Part shown: one piece after another, positions 8,480-18,020 of the stretch
Numbering within the stretch: position 1 is the stretch's first letter
How the letters are laid out: each line of letters opens with the position of its first letter
Source of the DNA: Vibrio tasmaniensis
Lineage (GTDB): Bacteria > Pseudomonadota > Gammaproteobacteria > Enterobacterales > Vibrionaceae
Reading direction: 5' to 3'
NCBI RefSeq assembly: GCF_024347635.1
Contig: NZ_AP025510.1
Coordinates: 124,001 to 188,000 of the forward strand
Length of the DNA stretch: 64,000 nucleotides
The notes under the pieces: generated by a model
What the model was told of the DNA's origin: nothing
Database searches by the model: none
The model's input: the letters and a program-made list of their open reading frames with translations, nothing else
Position numbers and translations under genes: made by a program

Positions 8480-9100
8480 ATGAAGCCGTTAACGCCCCGC
8501 CAGCAACAAGTTTTTGACCTTATCAAAAGTAAGATCGAAGATTGCGGTATGCCACCGACTCGTGCAGAAATCGCACGTGAACTTGGCTTCCGCTCTGCAA
8601 ATGCAGCAGAAGAACATTTGAAAGCTCTTGCTCGTAAAGAAGCGATTGAGATTATCCCGGGTGCGTCTCGCGGTATTCGTATTTTGCTAGAAGATGCAGC
8701 GAACGAAGAGCAAGGTTTACCCTTGATTGGTCAAGTTGCCGCTGGCGAGCCTATTTTGGCTCAAGAGCATGTAGAAATGCATTACCAAGTTGACCCAGGT
8801 ATGTTTAAGCCACAAGCTGACTTCTTACTTCGCGTAAATGGCGAAAGTATGAAAGACATCGGTATTATGGATGGCGATTTACTGGCCGTGCATAAAACAC
8901 AAGACGTGCGTGATGGACAAGTTGTCGTGGCTCGTGTCGATGATGATGTAACGGTAAAACGCCTAGAACGTAAAGGTTCAACGGTACTGTTACACGCTGA
9001 AAATGAAGAGTTTTCTCCTATCCATGTCGATCTAGAATCTCAACACTTGTCTATTGAAGGACTTGCGGTTGGTATTATTCGTAACACCGACTGGATGTAG
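8480..9100 (+). CDS. lexA: LexA SOS repressor / self-cleaving peptidase
   Basis: A 206-residue repressor of the DNA-damage response. The N-terminal winged helix-turn-helix (about residues 1-65, [16 protein letters not shown]) binds SOS boxes. The C-terminal S24 peptidase domain has the Ala88-Gly89 scissile bond, catalytic Ser123 in NGESMKD and Lys160 in DVTVKRL. All are shifted by four residues from the E. coli numbering. RecA filaments trigger self-cleavage. ACAGGTGA precedes the ATG. dinF does not directly follow it as in E. coli; a methyltransferase gene with its own control site intervenes. Confidence 0.98.
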   Translation: MKPLTPRQQQVFDLIKSKIEDCGMPPTRAEIARELGFRSANAAEEHLKALARKEAIEIIPGASRGIRILLEDAANEEQGLPLIGQVAAGEPILAQEHVEMHYQVDPGMFKPQADFLLRVNGESMKDIGIMDGDLLAVHKTQDVRDGQVVVARVDDDVTVKRLERKGSTVLLHAENEEFSPIHVDLESQHLSIEGLAVGIIRNTDWM

Positions 9101-9146
9101 TCAGTGCAAACAGCTTGTTGATATTTACTCTCAATAACTTGTTATT

Positions 9147-9165
9147 GTAATTGATATTCATTATC
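9147..9165 (+). promoter_or_regulatory. Fur-box-like operator upstream of the methyltransferase
   Basis: GTAATTGATATTCATTATC matches the 19-bp Fur consensus at 15 of 19 positions by my count. It overlaps a plausible promoter region between lexA and the methyltransferase gene. Iron-responsive repression is therefore likely but unproven. Confidence 0.65.
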
Positions 9166-9197
9166 ATCTTCTTTGTCGAGATACAAGGAAGATGATG

Positions 9198-10076
9198 ATG
9201 CCAAATCCAACCAAACCTCAAATGAAGCCGCTTATTCCTAAGCCGCGATCTTCTGTTCAAAAGGCTTCTTCTGATCAAGGGTCGGCACATCAAGAATTCC
9301 AAGTCCCGACCAATCTTGTTCAACACCTTTGGTTTCGCAGTCGAGAAAGCTTAGCCGATGATGGTCTCGTTTATGACCCTATCGCAGCGCAAGCTTGCAA
9401 GCGTTGCCAACTCGCACCTGAATGTCTGACTGGCGAACTCGATCAGCAACAACTTCTCTACGCAACACTGACTCAACTTTGTGACGCTCAAGTTCAACAA
9501 TTTCTATCTCACAACCCAGATGCTTGGATTATCAATGTTGGGGCAGGCCTCGATACCCGTTTCTACCGTTTAGATAACGGCCGTTGTCACTGGGTTGAAT
9601 TGGATGTAACCGAGAATCTAGTTTGGAGACAACGCCTGTTCCACAAGAATGAACGCTACCGTTTAGAGTGTGGTTCGGTGGATGACCTGACTTGGTTGGA
9701 TGAACTTAATATTCCAGAACAAGCTTCGGTGATGGTGGTGTGTGAACATGCTCTACTGGATTGCAATGAACAGCAGACGGCGAACTTTATTCAGTCTTTG
9801 AGCCGTTATTTTACCCACGCACATGCGTGTTTAGTGTTAGCTGGAGATAAAAGCTCTAGTGCTCTGGGGCAAAAGCTCGGTTCTGGAAAATACGCACATG
9901 GCTTATCTTCTCCGATAGACAGCGTCCTCAATTGGTTGCCATGGGCACAATGGGTAAAAGCGTTTTCTCCACTTGACCAGCAGTGTAATCGTTGGAAGTT
10001 GTGGCAACGACTCCTTTGTAAGATCTCTCAGGTAAAAAAGCGTTTAACGCCGCAATTAGTACTCGTTAAATGGTAA
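9198..10076 (+). CDS. Class I SAM-dependent methyltransferase, leucine carboxyl methyltransferase-like
   Basis: A protein of about 292 residues with the leucine-carboxyl/O-methyltransferase fold. The SAM-binding loop NVGAGLDTRFYRL lies near residue 115 and the acidic motif WVELDV near 134, followed by a conserved ENLVWRQRLF. This family methylates carboxyl or hydroxyl groups of proteins or small molecules; the substrate here is unknown. Three consecutive ATGs occur at 9192, 9195 and 9198; the third is best spaced from AAGGA. The N-terminal 40 residues are low-complexity and probably disordered. The upstream Fur-like box suggests induction under iron limitation, for example in siderophore-related metabolism (inference). 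Confidence 0.8.
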   Translation: MPNPTKPQMKPLIPKPRSSVQKASSDQGSAHQEFQVPTNLVQHLWFRSRESLADDGLVYDPIAAQACKRCQLAPECLTGELDQQQLLYATLTQLCDAQVQQFLSHNPDAWIINVGAGLDTRFYRLDNGRCHWVELDVTENLVWRQRLFHKNERYRLECGSVDDLTWLDELNIPEQASVMVVCEHALLDCNEQQTANFIQSLSRYFTHAHACLVLAGDKSSSALGQKLGSGKYAHGLSSPIDSVLNWLPWAQWVKAFSPLDQQCNRWKLWQRLLCKISQVKKRLTPQLVLVKW

Positions 10077-10193
10077 TTCTAGAGACTCTGTATTTCGAAT
10101 AGCTGAGTACATAGCCGCTATAAGTAAAATTCCACAACATAGTGAAAGCCCACTCACTAGGTTAAACTATCGCCTCTAATCTCAGAGGTGATC

Positions 10194-11549
10194 GTGAAGT
10201 TATTTAATCCCCAAACCATTTTTCAAATTTTATCCAATCAGGCGATGCACAAAAAAGTGCTGTTGCTCGCGATCCCTATGGTTCTTTCCAATATTACGGT
10301 TCCACTGTTGGGCTTAGTCGATGCTGCGGTTATCGGTCATCTGGAACATTCTTGGTATTTAGGTGGTGTGGCGCTGGGTGGCACAATGATCAACGTGACC
10401 TTTTGGCTGCTCGGTTTCTTACGCATGTCGACGACTGGGCTAGCCGCACAATCTTATGGTGCGGACGATGGCAAGCAGCTTGGCTTGGTTTTCGTGCAAG
10501 GCGTGACCATGGCTTTAGGCTTTGCAGGTGTATTTTTACTATTGCACAGCTTTGTTGCGGATGCGGTTTTCTCATTGAGCAGTGCCAGTGAGCAAGTCAA
10601 ACATTATGGCCTACAGTACTTCTCTATCCGCGCTTGGAGTGCACCTGCTGCGCTGACTAACTTTGTAATTTTAGGTTGGCTACTCGGGACTCAAAATGCC
10701 AAAGCGCCAATGTGGATGGTGATCATCACCAATGTCACCAATATCGTTTTGGATATCGTTTTTGTTATCGGTTTAGAATGGCAAGTCGAAGGTGCAGCAT
10801 TGGCATCTGTAATGGCTGATTATGCCGGTCTAACATTTGGCCTGATTTGTATTTACCGAATCTGGTTGAGAAAGCAGTTACCATCGCCATGGGATCTGCT
10901 TAAGAAAACCAGCCAAGGTTTGAGTCGTTTCGTAAAACTGAATCGCGATATCTTCCTTCGTTCACTATGCCTACAAGCGACTTTCACTTTCATGACCTTC
11001 CAAGGTGCAAGCTTTGGCGATGATGTTGTGGCAGCCAATGCAGTGTTGATGAGTTTCTTGATGATCATCTCTTATGGGATGGATGGTTTTGCTTATGCAA
11101 TGGAAGCTATGGTCGGAAAGGCGATTGGCGCGAGAGATAAAGAAGAGTTAAATCAGTCTTTGATTGGCACTTTCTTCTGGAGCTTCAATATTTGTTTGGT
11201 ACTGACCATAGCGTTCGCGATTGTTGGGTCTAGCTTGATTAATATGATCACCACCATCCCAGAAGTGAAGACTCAGGCTGAAGTTTACCTACCGTGGTTG
11301 ATTGCGATGCCGCTCATTTCTATGTGGTGCTTCTTGCTGGACGGTATCTTCGTGGGCGCAACCAAGGGCAAAGATATGCGTAATAGTATGTTTGTGGCTA
11401 CCTGCAGTTTCTTCGTAATTTTCTACTTAGCATCAGGTTTAGAGAATCATGCGCTGTGGCTAGCAATGTTGAGCTTTATGGCGATGCGTGGCATTGGTCT
11501 TGGTGTGTTGTTTGTTTCTCAGTGGAAGAAGGGTGAGTTTCTCGCTTAG
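10194..11549 (+). CDS. dinF: MATE-family efflux transporter, DinF type
   Basis: About 451 residues with twelve hydrophobic helices in two repeats. The N-terminal segment AIPMVLSNITVPLLGLVDAA is typical of the DinF branch of MATE exporters, which use Na+ or H+ gradients to export drugs or metabolites. I place the start at the GTG at 10194, five bases after AGAGG; a GTG at 10188 overlaps that ribosome-binding site. In E. coli dinF is in the lexA operon; here it stands apart and I find no LexA box upstream, so SOS control is doubtful. The symbol reflects homology only. Confidence 0.82.
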   Translation: MKLFNPQTIFQILSNQAMHKKVLLLAIPMVLSNITVPLLGLVDAAVIGHLEHSWYLGGVALGGTMINVTFWLLGFLRMSTTGLAAQSYGADDGKQLGLVFVQGVTMALGFAGVFLLLHSFVADAVFSLSSASEQVKHYGLQYFSIRAWSAPAALTNFVILGWLLGTQNAKAPMWMVIITNVTNIVLDIVFVIGLEWQVEGAALASVMADYAGLTFGLICIYRIWLRKQLPSPWDLLKKTSQGLSRFVKLNRDIFLRSLCLQATFTFMTFQGASFGDDVVAANAVLMSFLMIISYGMDGFAYAMEAMVGKAIGARDKEELNQSLIGTFFWSFNICLVLTIAFAIVGSSLINMITTIPEVKTQAEVYLPWLIAMPLISMWCFLLDGIFVGATKGKDMRNSMFVATCSFFVIFYLASGLENHALWLAMLSFMAMRGIGLGVLFVSQWKKGEFLA

Positions 11550-11691
11550 TTTGCATAGCTTAGTTCAGGGAGCGATAAATAGAAGCTGTGCAGATAAAAA
11601 GGTATTTAGACTATCATGTTCTAATTACTCGCATAGATATATAATTCAGTAGTTTAAATGAAAACAGCAAGCTCATGGCTTACTGTTTATG

Positions 11692-11716
11692 TATTTGGCC
11701 TACAGGTGGTCAAATA
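11692..11716. repeat. Short palindromic repeat, copy 1 (second copy at 61599)
   Basis: TATTTGGCC and GGTCAAATA pair in a 9-bp stem (one G-T pair) around the loop TACAGGT. The same hairpin with a slightly different loop occurs 50 kb away. It lies between the convergent dinF and sthA genes and has no T tract, so it is not an ordinary terminator. Confidence 0.65.
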
Positions 11717-11734
11717 GTTCTGTTGGTTCTTTGT

Positions 11735-13135
11735 TTAGAACAAACGGTTAAGTCCGTTAAGCGCTGCTACGCGATACGCTTCGGCCATCGTTGGGTAGTT
11801 AAATGTGGTATTCACAAAGTACTCGATGGTGTTGGCTTCACCTTTCTGTTCCATGATCGCTTGGCCGATATGAATGATTTCAGCAGCACGTTCACCAAAC
11901 ACGTGAATGCCCAAAATCTCTTTGGTCTCACGATGGAAGAGTATCTTCAAGCTACCAATATCTTTACCTGCGATTTGAGCACGAGCTAAGTGCTTGAATG
12001 AAGAACGTCCCACTTCATACGGAACTTTAGCTGCGGTAAGCTCTTGCTCGGTTTTACCAACAGAGCTGATCTCTGGGATGGTGTAGATGCCTGTTGGAAT
12101 GTCTTCGATAAGGTGTCGTTCGGCTTCACCTTTCACCACGGCTTGAGCCACGAATCGACCTTGATCATAAGCAGCACTTGCTAGGCTAGGATACCCAATT
12201 ACATCACCGACAGCGTAAACATGTTCAACACTGGTTTGGTAGTTGCTGTTGACTGATACTTGTCCACGAGAGTCCGCTTCTAAGCCAACCGCACCAAGGT
12301 TCAGCTTGTCAGTATTACCCGTTCGGCCATTGGCATACAGTAGACAGTCGGCACGCATTTTCTTACCTGACTCTAGGTGAATGATTACGCCGTCATCAGT
12401 GCCTTCAATTTTCTCAAAGGTCTCATCGTTACGAATAACAACACCACTGTTCCAGAAGTGGTAAGAAAGTGCATCTGAGGTTTCGTTATCTAAGAAGGAC
12501 AACAGGCGATCGCGAGTATTAATGAGATCGGTTTTAACGCCTAAACCGCGAAATATAGAGGCATATTCACAGCCGATAACACCAGCACCATAGATGATGA
12601 TGTGCTGAGGGTCGTGTTTCAGAGAAAGAATCGAATCGCTGTCGTAGACACGTTCATGCAGGAAGTCGACATTGTCTGGTTGATAAGGACGAGAACCTGT
12701 CGCGATAACAAATTTGTCTGCACTGTAATGTTCTTCAGTGCCGTCACTTTGCATTACAGATATGGTGTGGGTGTCGATAAAACGTGCAGTACCGAAGACT
12801 AACGTGCATTGGTTGCGATCGTAGAAACCTTGGCGTAGTCGAGTCTGTTTGTCTATGACCGATTTAGCATGCCCCAGAATATTGGAAAATGTTGAGTGGA
12901 TACTTTTGTTGTTCTGACAAAACAGAGGGTTACTGTTGAATTCAATTATACGGCTTACGGCATGACGCAGTGCTTTGGAAGGAATGGTCCCCCAGTGGGT
13001 ACAACCACCACCAACGCTGCTCTCTTTTTCAATGATTGCAACGTTCAACCCTGCTTTGGTTAACCCCATCGCTGCCCCTTCTCCTCCGGGGCCACTACCA
13101 ATTACGATTACATCAAAGTGGTTGGAGTGTGGCAT
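11735..13135 (-). CDS. sthA: Soluble pyridine nucleotide transhydrogenase SthA (UdhA)
   Basis: A 466-residue flavoprotein of the disulfide-reductase superfamily that converts NADPH plus NAD+ to NADP+ plus NADH, balancing the two pools in the cytosol. An FAD-binding [10 protein letters not shown] motif lies near residue 12 and an NAD(P)-binding [13 protein letters not shown] motif near 180. The [12 protein letters not shown] segment lacks the second redox cysteine, as is normal for SthA and unlike lipoamide dehydrogenase. The C-terminal dimer domain contains [17 protein letters not shown]. It diverges from fabR, as in E. coli. Confidence 0.97.
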   Translation of the reverse strand: MPHSNHFDVIVIGSGPGGEGAAMGLTKAGLNVAIIEKESSVGGGCTHWGTIPSKALRHAVSRIIEFNSNPLFCQNNKSIHSTFSNILGHAKSVIDKQTRLRQGFYDRNQCTLVFGTARFIDTHTISVMQSDGTEEHYSADKFVIATGSRPYQPDNVDFLHERVYDSDSILSLKHDPQHIIIYGAGVIGCEYASIFRGLGVKTDLINTRDRLLSFLDNETSDALSYHFWNSGVVIRNDETFEKIEGTDDGVIIHLESGKKMRADCLLYANGRTGNTDKLNLGAVGLEADSRGQVSVNSNYQTSVEHVYAVGDVIGYPSLASAAYDQGRFVAQAVVKGEAERHLIEDIPTGIYTIPEISSVGKTEQELTAAKVPYEVGRSSFKHLARAQIAGKDIGSLKILFHRETKEILGIHVFGERAAEIIHIGQAIMEQKGEANTIEYFVNTTFNYPTMAEAYRVAALNGLNRLF

Positions 13136-13462
13136 AGATATCTTCCTTGTTATATTTGATTAACATTGCTTTAGCGAGATTTTAACTGATTCTGTTCTTG
13201 GGTACATGAAAAGGGCATCAGAGAGTCGGTGAGATCACGTCATGCTACTGAAAAAATAATATTTGGTATGTCGTATGTCTCCAAATGACGGTGCGGATAT
13301 TGAAATGTTTTCTTTGAACGTATTTACTTTGATACGTGAACAAAGAGGTGTGTTTAGTGTCTTATATAACCAGAGTGCCTTATATAAGTAAGTGATTCGC
13401 GTTATATTGGATAGAGTATTAGACATGCCTGTTTAGGCTGTAAAAGAAGATGTTGATAAAGT
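13136..13462. promoter_or_regulatory. sthA-fabR divergent control region
   Basis: This 327-base gap holds the promoters of both genes and no reading frame I trust. A 20-bp inverted repeat, ACGTAT-N8-ATACGT, occupies 13318-13337. The sequence CTTATATAA is repeated at about 13360 and 13378. Either could be an operator, for example autoregulation by FabR, but I cannot match them to a known consensus. Confidence 0.4.
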
Positions 13463-14104
13463 ATGAAACCAATGGGCATTCGCGCACAGCAAAAAGAAAA
13501 GACTCGTCGTAGCTTAATCGATGCGGCATTTAGCCAACTCAGTGCCGATCGTAGTTTTTCTAATCTAAGCTTGAGAGAAGTCGCTCGTGAGGCTGGAATA
13601 GCTCCGACTTCCTTTTATCGCCACTTCAAAGACATGGATGAGCTTGGCTTAACTATGGTTGATGAAGGTGGCTTATTGTTGCGTCAGTTGATGCGTCAAG
13701 CTAGGCAACGCATAGTAAAAGAAGGCAGCGTGATTCGCACATCGGTTGAAACCTTTATGGAATTCATTGAAAGCAGTCCAAACGTATTCAGACTGTTATT
13801 GCGGGAGCGCTCAGGAACCTCATTTGAGTTTCGTGCCGCGGTAGCTCGTGAGATACAGCACTTCTCTGCTGAGTTAACCGAATATTTAATCACAACAGGA
13901 ATGACAAGAGACGAAGCTTTTACTCAAGCGGAAGCCTCCGTCATCTTAGTTTTTAACTCAGGGGCAGAAGCATTAGATTTAGATCGACGTCAGCGAGATG
14001 AATTGGCTGAGCGTTTGATCATGCAATTGCGAATGATGGCCAAAGGAGCTTTTTGGTATCGTAAAGAACGTGAACGTAACCGATTAAAAGGCGGGATTGA
14101 ATAA
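13463..14104 (+). CDS. fabR: TetR-family fatty-acid regulator FabR
   Basis: A 213-residue regulator with an N-terminal TetR helix-turn-helix ([20 protein letters not shown], about residues 37-56) and an all-helical ligand domain. In E. coli FabR represses the unsaturated-fatty-acid genes fabA and fabB according to the acyl-thioester pool. Position between sthA and yijD matches E. coli exactly. Its stop codon overlaps the yijD start by one base (TAATG), so the pair is translationally coupled. Confidence 0.95.
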   Translation: MKPMGIRAQQKEKTRRSLIDAAFSQLSADRSFSNLSLREVAREAGIAPTSFYRHFKDMDELGLTMVDEGGLLLRQLMRQARQRIVKEGSVIRTSVETFMEFIESSPNVFRLLLRERSGTSFEFRAAVAREIQHFSAELTEYLITTGMTRDEAFTQAEASVILVFNSGAEALDLDRRQRDELAERLIMQLRMMAKGAFWYRKERERNRLKGGIE

Positions 14105-14475
14105 TGTCGAATGAAAATAATACTGTAAACCGTGGTTCTGAAAAAAAGACACTCGTACTTGCTGTTGTAGCAGGTGTATGTGGTGATGCACTGTTATCTT
14201 GGGTAACAATGAGCGAAGTGGGCTTCTCTATTTTCCCGCTGATTGCTTTAGTGTTGGCTGTACAAGCGCTATACCAAGAATACCTAACAAATCCAGTATC
14301 TGAAGATATTCCGTTAGTGGGTTTAGCTTGCTTCTTTGTAGGTGCATTTGGCCACTCGGCTTTTGTGAAAGCACAGCACCCTGATGCCGGGTCAAATTTC
14401 TTTGCGATTATCGTCGCGATGCTACTGCTCGCTTGGGTAGGTAAGAAGCTAGGCTTTATCGGTAAAACCGCTTAA
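14104..14475 (+). CDS. yijD: YijD family membrane protein (DUF1422)
   Basis: A 123-residue protein with about four transmembrane segments (near residues 16-32, 40-58, 75-95 and 99-117), matching the small inner-membrane family DUF1422. No biochemical role is known to me. Its constant coupling to fabR, here by a one-base overlap, hints at a role in membrane lipid homeostasis, which is inference only. Confidence 0.88.
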   Translation: MSNENNTVNRGSEKKTLVLAVVAGVCGDALLSWVTMSEVGFSIFPLIALVLAVQALYQEYLTNPVSEDIPLVGLACFFVGAFGHSAFVKAQHPDAGSNFFAIIVAMLLLAWVGKKLGFIGKTA

Positions 14476-14489
14476 ACCAACGTATAAAT

Positions 14490-14519
14490 AAAAAAACGAG
14501 CCAATTGGCTCGTTTTTTT
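14490..14519. terminator. Bidirectional terminator between yijD and trmA
   Basis: The stem AACGAGCC / GGCTCGTT with loop AATT has a run of As before it and Ts after it. It serves both the fabR-yijD transcript and trmA. Confidence 0.92.
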
Positions 14520-14561
14520 GTATCTGCTGTTTAGCTTCAACGTTGATCTAGAGAGCGAGGC

Positions 14562-15671
14562 TTACGCTTTACGCTCTAGGAATACACCGGCTTCCATATG
14601 GTGCGTGTAAGGGAACTGGTCAAATAGAGCAAAACGAGTGATATCGTGCGTTTCGCTTAGAATATCTAGGTTCTCTTTCAAAGTTTCAGGGTTACAAGAG
14701 ATGTACATGATGCGCTCGTAACCTTGAACCATCTTACAAGTATCCACATCCATACCTGAACGTGGTGGATCAACAAAAATAGTGTTGCAGTTGTAACTCT
14801 TCAGATCGATGTTTGCTTGTTGTAGGCGACGGAATTCACGCTTGCCTTCCATTGCTACGGTAAAATCTTCCGCAGACATGCGGATGATCTGAACATTTTC
14901 AATCTTGTTGGCTGCGATGTTGTATTGCGCAGATTCTACTGACGGCTTCGCTAGTTCTGTTGCCAGTACACGTTCGAAGTTCTGTGCCAGTGCTAGTGAG
15001 AAGTTACCGTTACCACAGTAAAGTTCAAGCAAGTCGCCTTTGCTGTCTTGAGTACAGTCGACTGCCCACTCCAACATTTTTTCTGCTACTTTACCGTTTG
15101 GTTGGGTAAAGCTGTTCTCAACTTGCTGGTAGATGTAGCTATCACCATTCACATCTAGCTTTTCAATAACGTAGTCGCGGTCCAGTACGATTTTCATCTT
15201 ACGCGCACGGCCGATCAGGTTTAGGTTAAAACCTTCATCGTTTAATTGCTGCTTAAGTGCTTTAGCATCTTGAATCCACTGTTCACCCAATTGGCGGTGG
15301 TAAAGCAGTGACACCAAAATCTCACCACTTAAAGTCGAAAGGAAATCGACTTGGAAGAGCTTATGGCGCAGAGAATGGTTGTCTTTCATTGCATCCGTTA
15401 AGAGAGGCATTAGATCGTTGATCAGGCGGCTAGCCGCTGGGAACTGGTCGACACGGTATTTTTCTTTAGTCTCTTGATTGAACATGACGTAATACATATC
15501 GTCACCTTCATGCCACACACGGAATTCAGCACGCATGCGGTAGTGTTGCTCTGGAGATTCATACACTTCCAACTCAGGCACATTATATTCTGAGAACATT
15601 TCAGTAAGACGCTCAGTCTTTTCTACGAGTTGTTCTTGGTAGCGTTGCGGGTTTACTTCTAAATTCGCCAT
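14562..15671 (-). CDS. trmA: tRNA (uracil-54-C5)-methyltransferase TrmA
   Basis: The 369-residue enzyme makes ribothymidine 54 in the T-loop of tRNAs using SAM. Motifs include the SAM-binding [16 protein letters not shown], the [10 protein letters not shown] motif, the catalytic cysteine in YISCNPETL and the general-base glutamate in [10 protein letters not shown] near the C terminus. Length matches the family (366 in E. coli). It diverges from btuB as in E. coli, and the intervening 426 bases carry the cobalamin riboswitch. Confidence 0.97.
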   Translation of the reverse strand: MANLEVNPQRYQEQLVEKTERLTEMFSEYNVPELEVYESPEQHYRMRAEFRVWHEGDDMYYVMFNQETKEKYRVDQFPAASRLINDLMPLLTDAMKDNHSLRHKLFQVDFLSTLSGEILVSLLYHRQLGEQWIQDAKALKQQLNDEGFNLNLIGRARKMKIVLDRDYVIEKLDVNGDSYIYQQVENSFTQPNGKVAEKMLEWAVDCTQDSKGDLLELYCGNGNFSLALAQNFERVLATELAKPSVESAQYNIAANKIENVQIIRMSAEDFTVAMEGKREFRRLQQANIDLKSYNCNTIFVDPPRSGMDVDTCKMVQGYERIMYISCNPETLKENLDILSETHDITRFALFDQFPYTHHMEAGVFLERKA

Positions 15672-15871
15672 TGTTATGCCTTTTGCTGTCGTGCTTTTAA
15701 ATCAAGAGCGCAGATTTTATTCAATCTCAGCACTATGTCCAGTGTTGTCCTAACAATGAGTAAAAGATCGTTCGTAAATAATAGCAATGTAATATCACTA
15801 AAGTTTTGTAGCACGGAAATTTTGAATATTGACTGGACAAAAGAAAGATAGCTTAATAACATCTTTGCAAG

Positions 15872-16044
15872 CTGGTGCTATCTAGATGTATAGATGGCTG
15901 AAAGGGAATCTGGTGGGAATCCAGAACTGACGCGCAGCGGTAAAAGAGAACGAGTATTCATAGACACTGCAAATAGCATTTTGTGGGAAGTCGAATATTA
16001 GGTAACCGAAAGGTTGTGCTCTTGAGTCCGAATACCTGCCAGCG
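15872..16044 (+). promoter_or_regulatory. Cobalamin (B12) riboswitch upstream of btuB
   Basis: The conserved core is visible in order: AAAGGGAATCTGGTGGGAA, TCCAGAACTGACGCGCAGCG, then CACTGC, TGTGGGAAGTC and the B12 box GAGTCCGAATACCTGCC at about 16024-16040. Just after it a 10-bp hairpin (CCAAGCCACA / TGTGGCTTGG, 16046-16068) is followed by TAGG, so GGTAGG can pair with CCTGCC of the B12 box. No T tract follows, so control is likely of translation, by access to the AGGA before the btuB ATG. Expected effect: adenosylcobalamin represses btuB. The rest of the 15672-16097 gap holds the two divergent promoters. Confidence 0.93.
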
Positions 16045-16097
16045 GCCAAGCCACATAATGTGGCTTGGTAGGACTTTACGCGATTTAGGATCACAAT

Positions 16098-17972
16098 ATG
16101 AACAAATCCCTTTTAGCGGTTGCTGTAGCATCGCTGCTTTCACCTATCTCCAATTTACACGCACAAGAAGCATCTGCTGACGAAACCATGGTCGTTACGG
16201 CTAACCGTTTTGAGCAGTCTGTGGGTCAAGTTACAGCAACGGTCGACATTGTGACTAAAGAGCAAATTGATAATCTGCAAATCAAATCTCTAACGGAAGC
16301 TTTAGCATTGTTACCTGGTGTGCAAGTAACGCAAAATGGCGGACGTGGACAAAACAGTTCAGTCTTTGTCCGCGGTACCTCTTCGAATCAAAGCATTGTC
16401 CTCTATAACGGGGTGAGAATTGGTAGTGCGACAACTGGTAGTGCGAACTTCTCTGCTATTCCTCTAAGCGGTGTTGAACGTATCGAGTTAGTAAAAGGTG
16501 CTCGTGCTGCGGTATATGGTGCTGATGCAATAGGTGGCGTAATTAACATTATTACTTCATCAGGGGCTGATGTTGACTCAGGTACAGTTCAAATTGGAGC
16601 TGGTACTGACAACTATCGCCAAGGCGCAGCTGGTGTGAGCTCTAAAGTTGGTCAGAACTCTTGGATCAATATGTCTGTAAACACTGAAGCGTCAGATGGT
16701 TTTGATGTCGTAGGCACTGGCCCGGTTCAACCTGATGAAGATGGCTATAGCCGTCAAGACTTAACGCTTGAGGTTGGGACAAACTTTTCACCTGAGTGGT
16801 CTGCCAAAGTGATGGGCTTCTATCATAAAGGCGTGACTGAATATGAAAGTTATAAGGACTTTTCAACAGGTAAGCTATCAGCTGATGAGCAAGAATCTAT
16901 TCTTTTCAACTACGCAGCGCTTGTTGCATATAATGGTGAGAAGTATCGTTCATCTTTGTCTGTATCAACTAACCGCGACGATAGTAACAATAAAGGCGGT
17001 CAAGTTCCGGGTAGCCACTTAATCACTGACCGCCATGCTCTTAACTGGCTGAACTCTTATCAGCTATCTGAGAGCTTTGCACTTAATGCTGGCGTAGATC
17101 TAACCAAAGATACCGTGGCTGATTCCAAAATTTGGAGCAGCAATAGCTACCAGAAATATGACGGTACTAGTCGTAAGAATAATGCAGTATTCGCTTCGGC
17201 TTTCTATGACAATTCAGGTCTGCAAATTGAAGCAAGTGTTCGTCATGATGACAACGAAGTCTATGGCGGAAAGTCGACATGGCAGCTAGGAACTGGTTAT
17301 CTTGTTAATCAGAATTGGCGTTTGATTGCGTCTGGTGGTACTGCCTTTCGAGCTCCGACATACAATGACTTATTCTGGCCTGGCTATGGTAAGAGTGACT
17401 TGAAACCAGAAGAGTCTTTGAGTTTTGAGGCTGGATTTGAGTTCTTCTCTGACGTATCAGATATACGCGTTGTAGGTTATTCAAATAAAATTACTAATTT
17501 GGTAAGTTATCAGTCAAAAGGTGAAGCTTTAAAGAATTCTGATGCGACAATACGTGGTATTGAAGTAAGCTCGCAGTTTGAGACCGGCGTGATTTCACAC
17601 TCAGTGTCGCTAGACTTCCTAGACCATAACAACAAAATCAATGTTGCTGGTTATGGTCAACCAGAAGACATTCAAGATAAAGAGCTGTCTCGTAGAGCAA
17701 ACTTTGCAGCGAAATGGTTGGTCAGCTATGAACACAATGACTGGCGTGGTGATTTGAGCTATCAGTATCAAGGTAAACGCTATGACGATGCAAAAAATAC
17801 GGTGGAACTTGAACCGTATAGCCTCGTGAACTTTACACTAGCTTACCAGTTGACCGAACAATGGAAACTACGAGCTAAAGTTGAAAACTTGTTTAATACT
17901 CAATACCAAACGGTGGATAAGTATGAAACGCAAGATCAAGCATACTACCTAAATGCTTCATACCAGTTCTAA
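16098..17972 (+). CDS. btuB: TonB-dependent vitamin B12 receptor BtuB
   Basis: An outer-membrane cobalamin transporter of 624 residues. A signal peptide (cleavage after about residue 22, LHA-QEA) is followed by the TonB box DETMVVTANRF and a plug domain (about 45-155, with GARAAVYGADAIGG). A 22-strand barrel ends in the aromatic terminus NASYQF. A cobalamin riboswitch in the leader supports B12 as the substrate. AGGATC lies eight bases before the ATG. A terminator follows, and the DUF71 gene next door is likely part of the same salvage function. Confidence 0.96.
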   Translation: MNKSLLAVAVASLLSPISNLHAQEASADETMVVTANRFEQSVGQVTATVDIVTKEQIDNLQIKSLTEALALLPGVQVTQNGGRGQNSSVFVRGTSSNQSIVLYNGVRIGSATTGSANFSAIPLSGVERIELVKGARAAVYGADAIGGVINIITSSGADVDSGTVQIGAGTDNYRQGAAGVSSKVGQNSWINMSVNTEASDGFDVVGTGPVQPDEDGYSRQDLTLEVGTNFSPEWSAKVMGFYHKGVTEYESYKDFSTGKLSADEQESILFNYAALVAYNGEKYRSSLSVSTNRDDSNNKGGQVPGSHLITDRHALNWLNSYQLSESFALNAGVDLTKDTVADSKIWSSNSYQKYDGTSRKNNAVFASAFYDNSGLQIEASVRHDDNEVYGGKSTWQLGTGYLVNQNWRLIASGGTAFRAPTYNDLFWPGYGKSDLKPEESLSFEAGFEFFSDVSDIRVVGYSNKITNLVSYQSKGEALKNSDATIRGIEVSSQFETGVISHSVSLDFLDHNNKINVAGYGQPEDIQDKELSRRANFAAKWLVSYEHNDWRGDLSYQYQGKRYDDAKNTVELEPYSLVNFTLAYQLTEQWKLRAKVENLFNTQYQTVDKYETQDQAYYLNASYQF

Positions 17973-17982
17973 CTGGTATGCA

Positions 17983-18005
17983 AACCGCCTTCGGGCGGTT
18001 TTTTC
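17983..18005 (+). terminator. Terminator after btuB
   Basis: The stem AACCGCC / GGCGGTT with tetraloop TTCG and a T tract lies between btuB and the DUF71 gene. Some readthrough would be needed if the latter shares the btuB promoter. Confidence 0.88.
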
Positions 18006-18020
18006 TTATTGGATATATCA

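Noticed and set aside
11675..11989. 104-residue plus-strand frame over the end of sthA
   Set aside because: It is antisense to conserved sthA coding sequence and has no recognisable domain.
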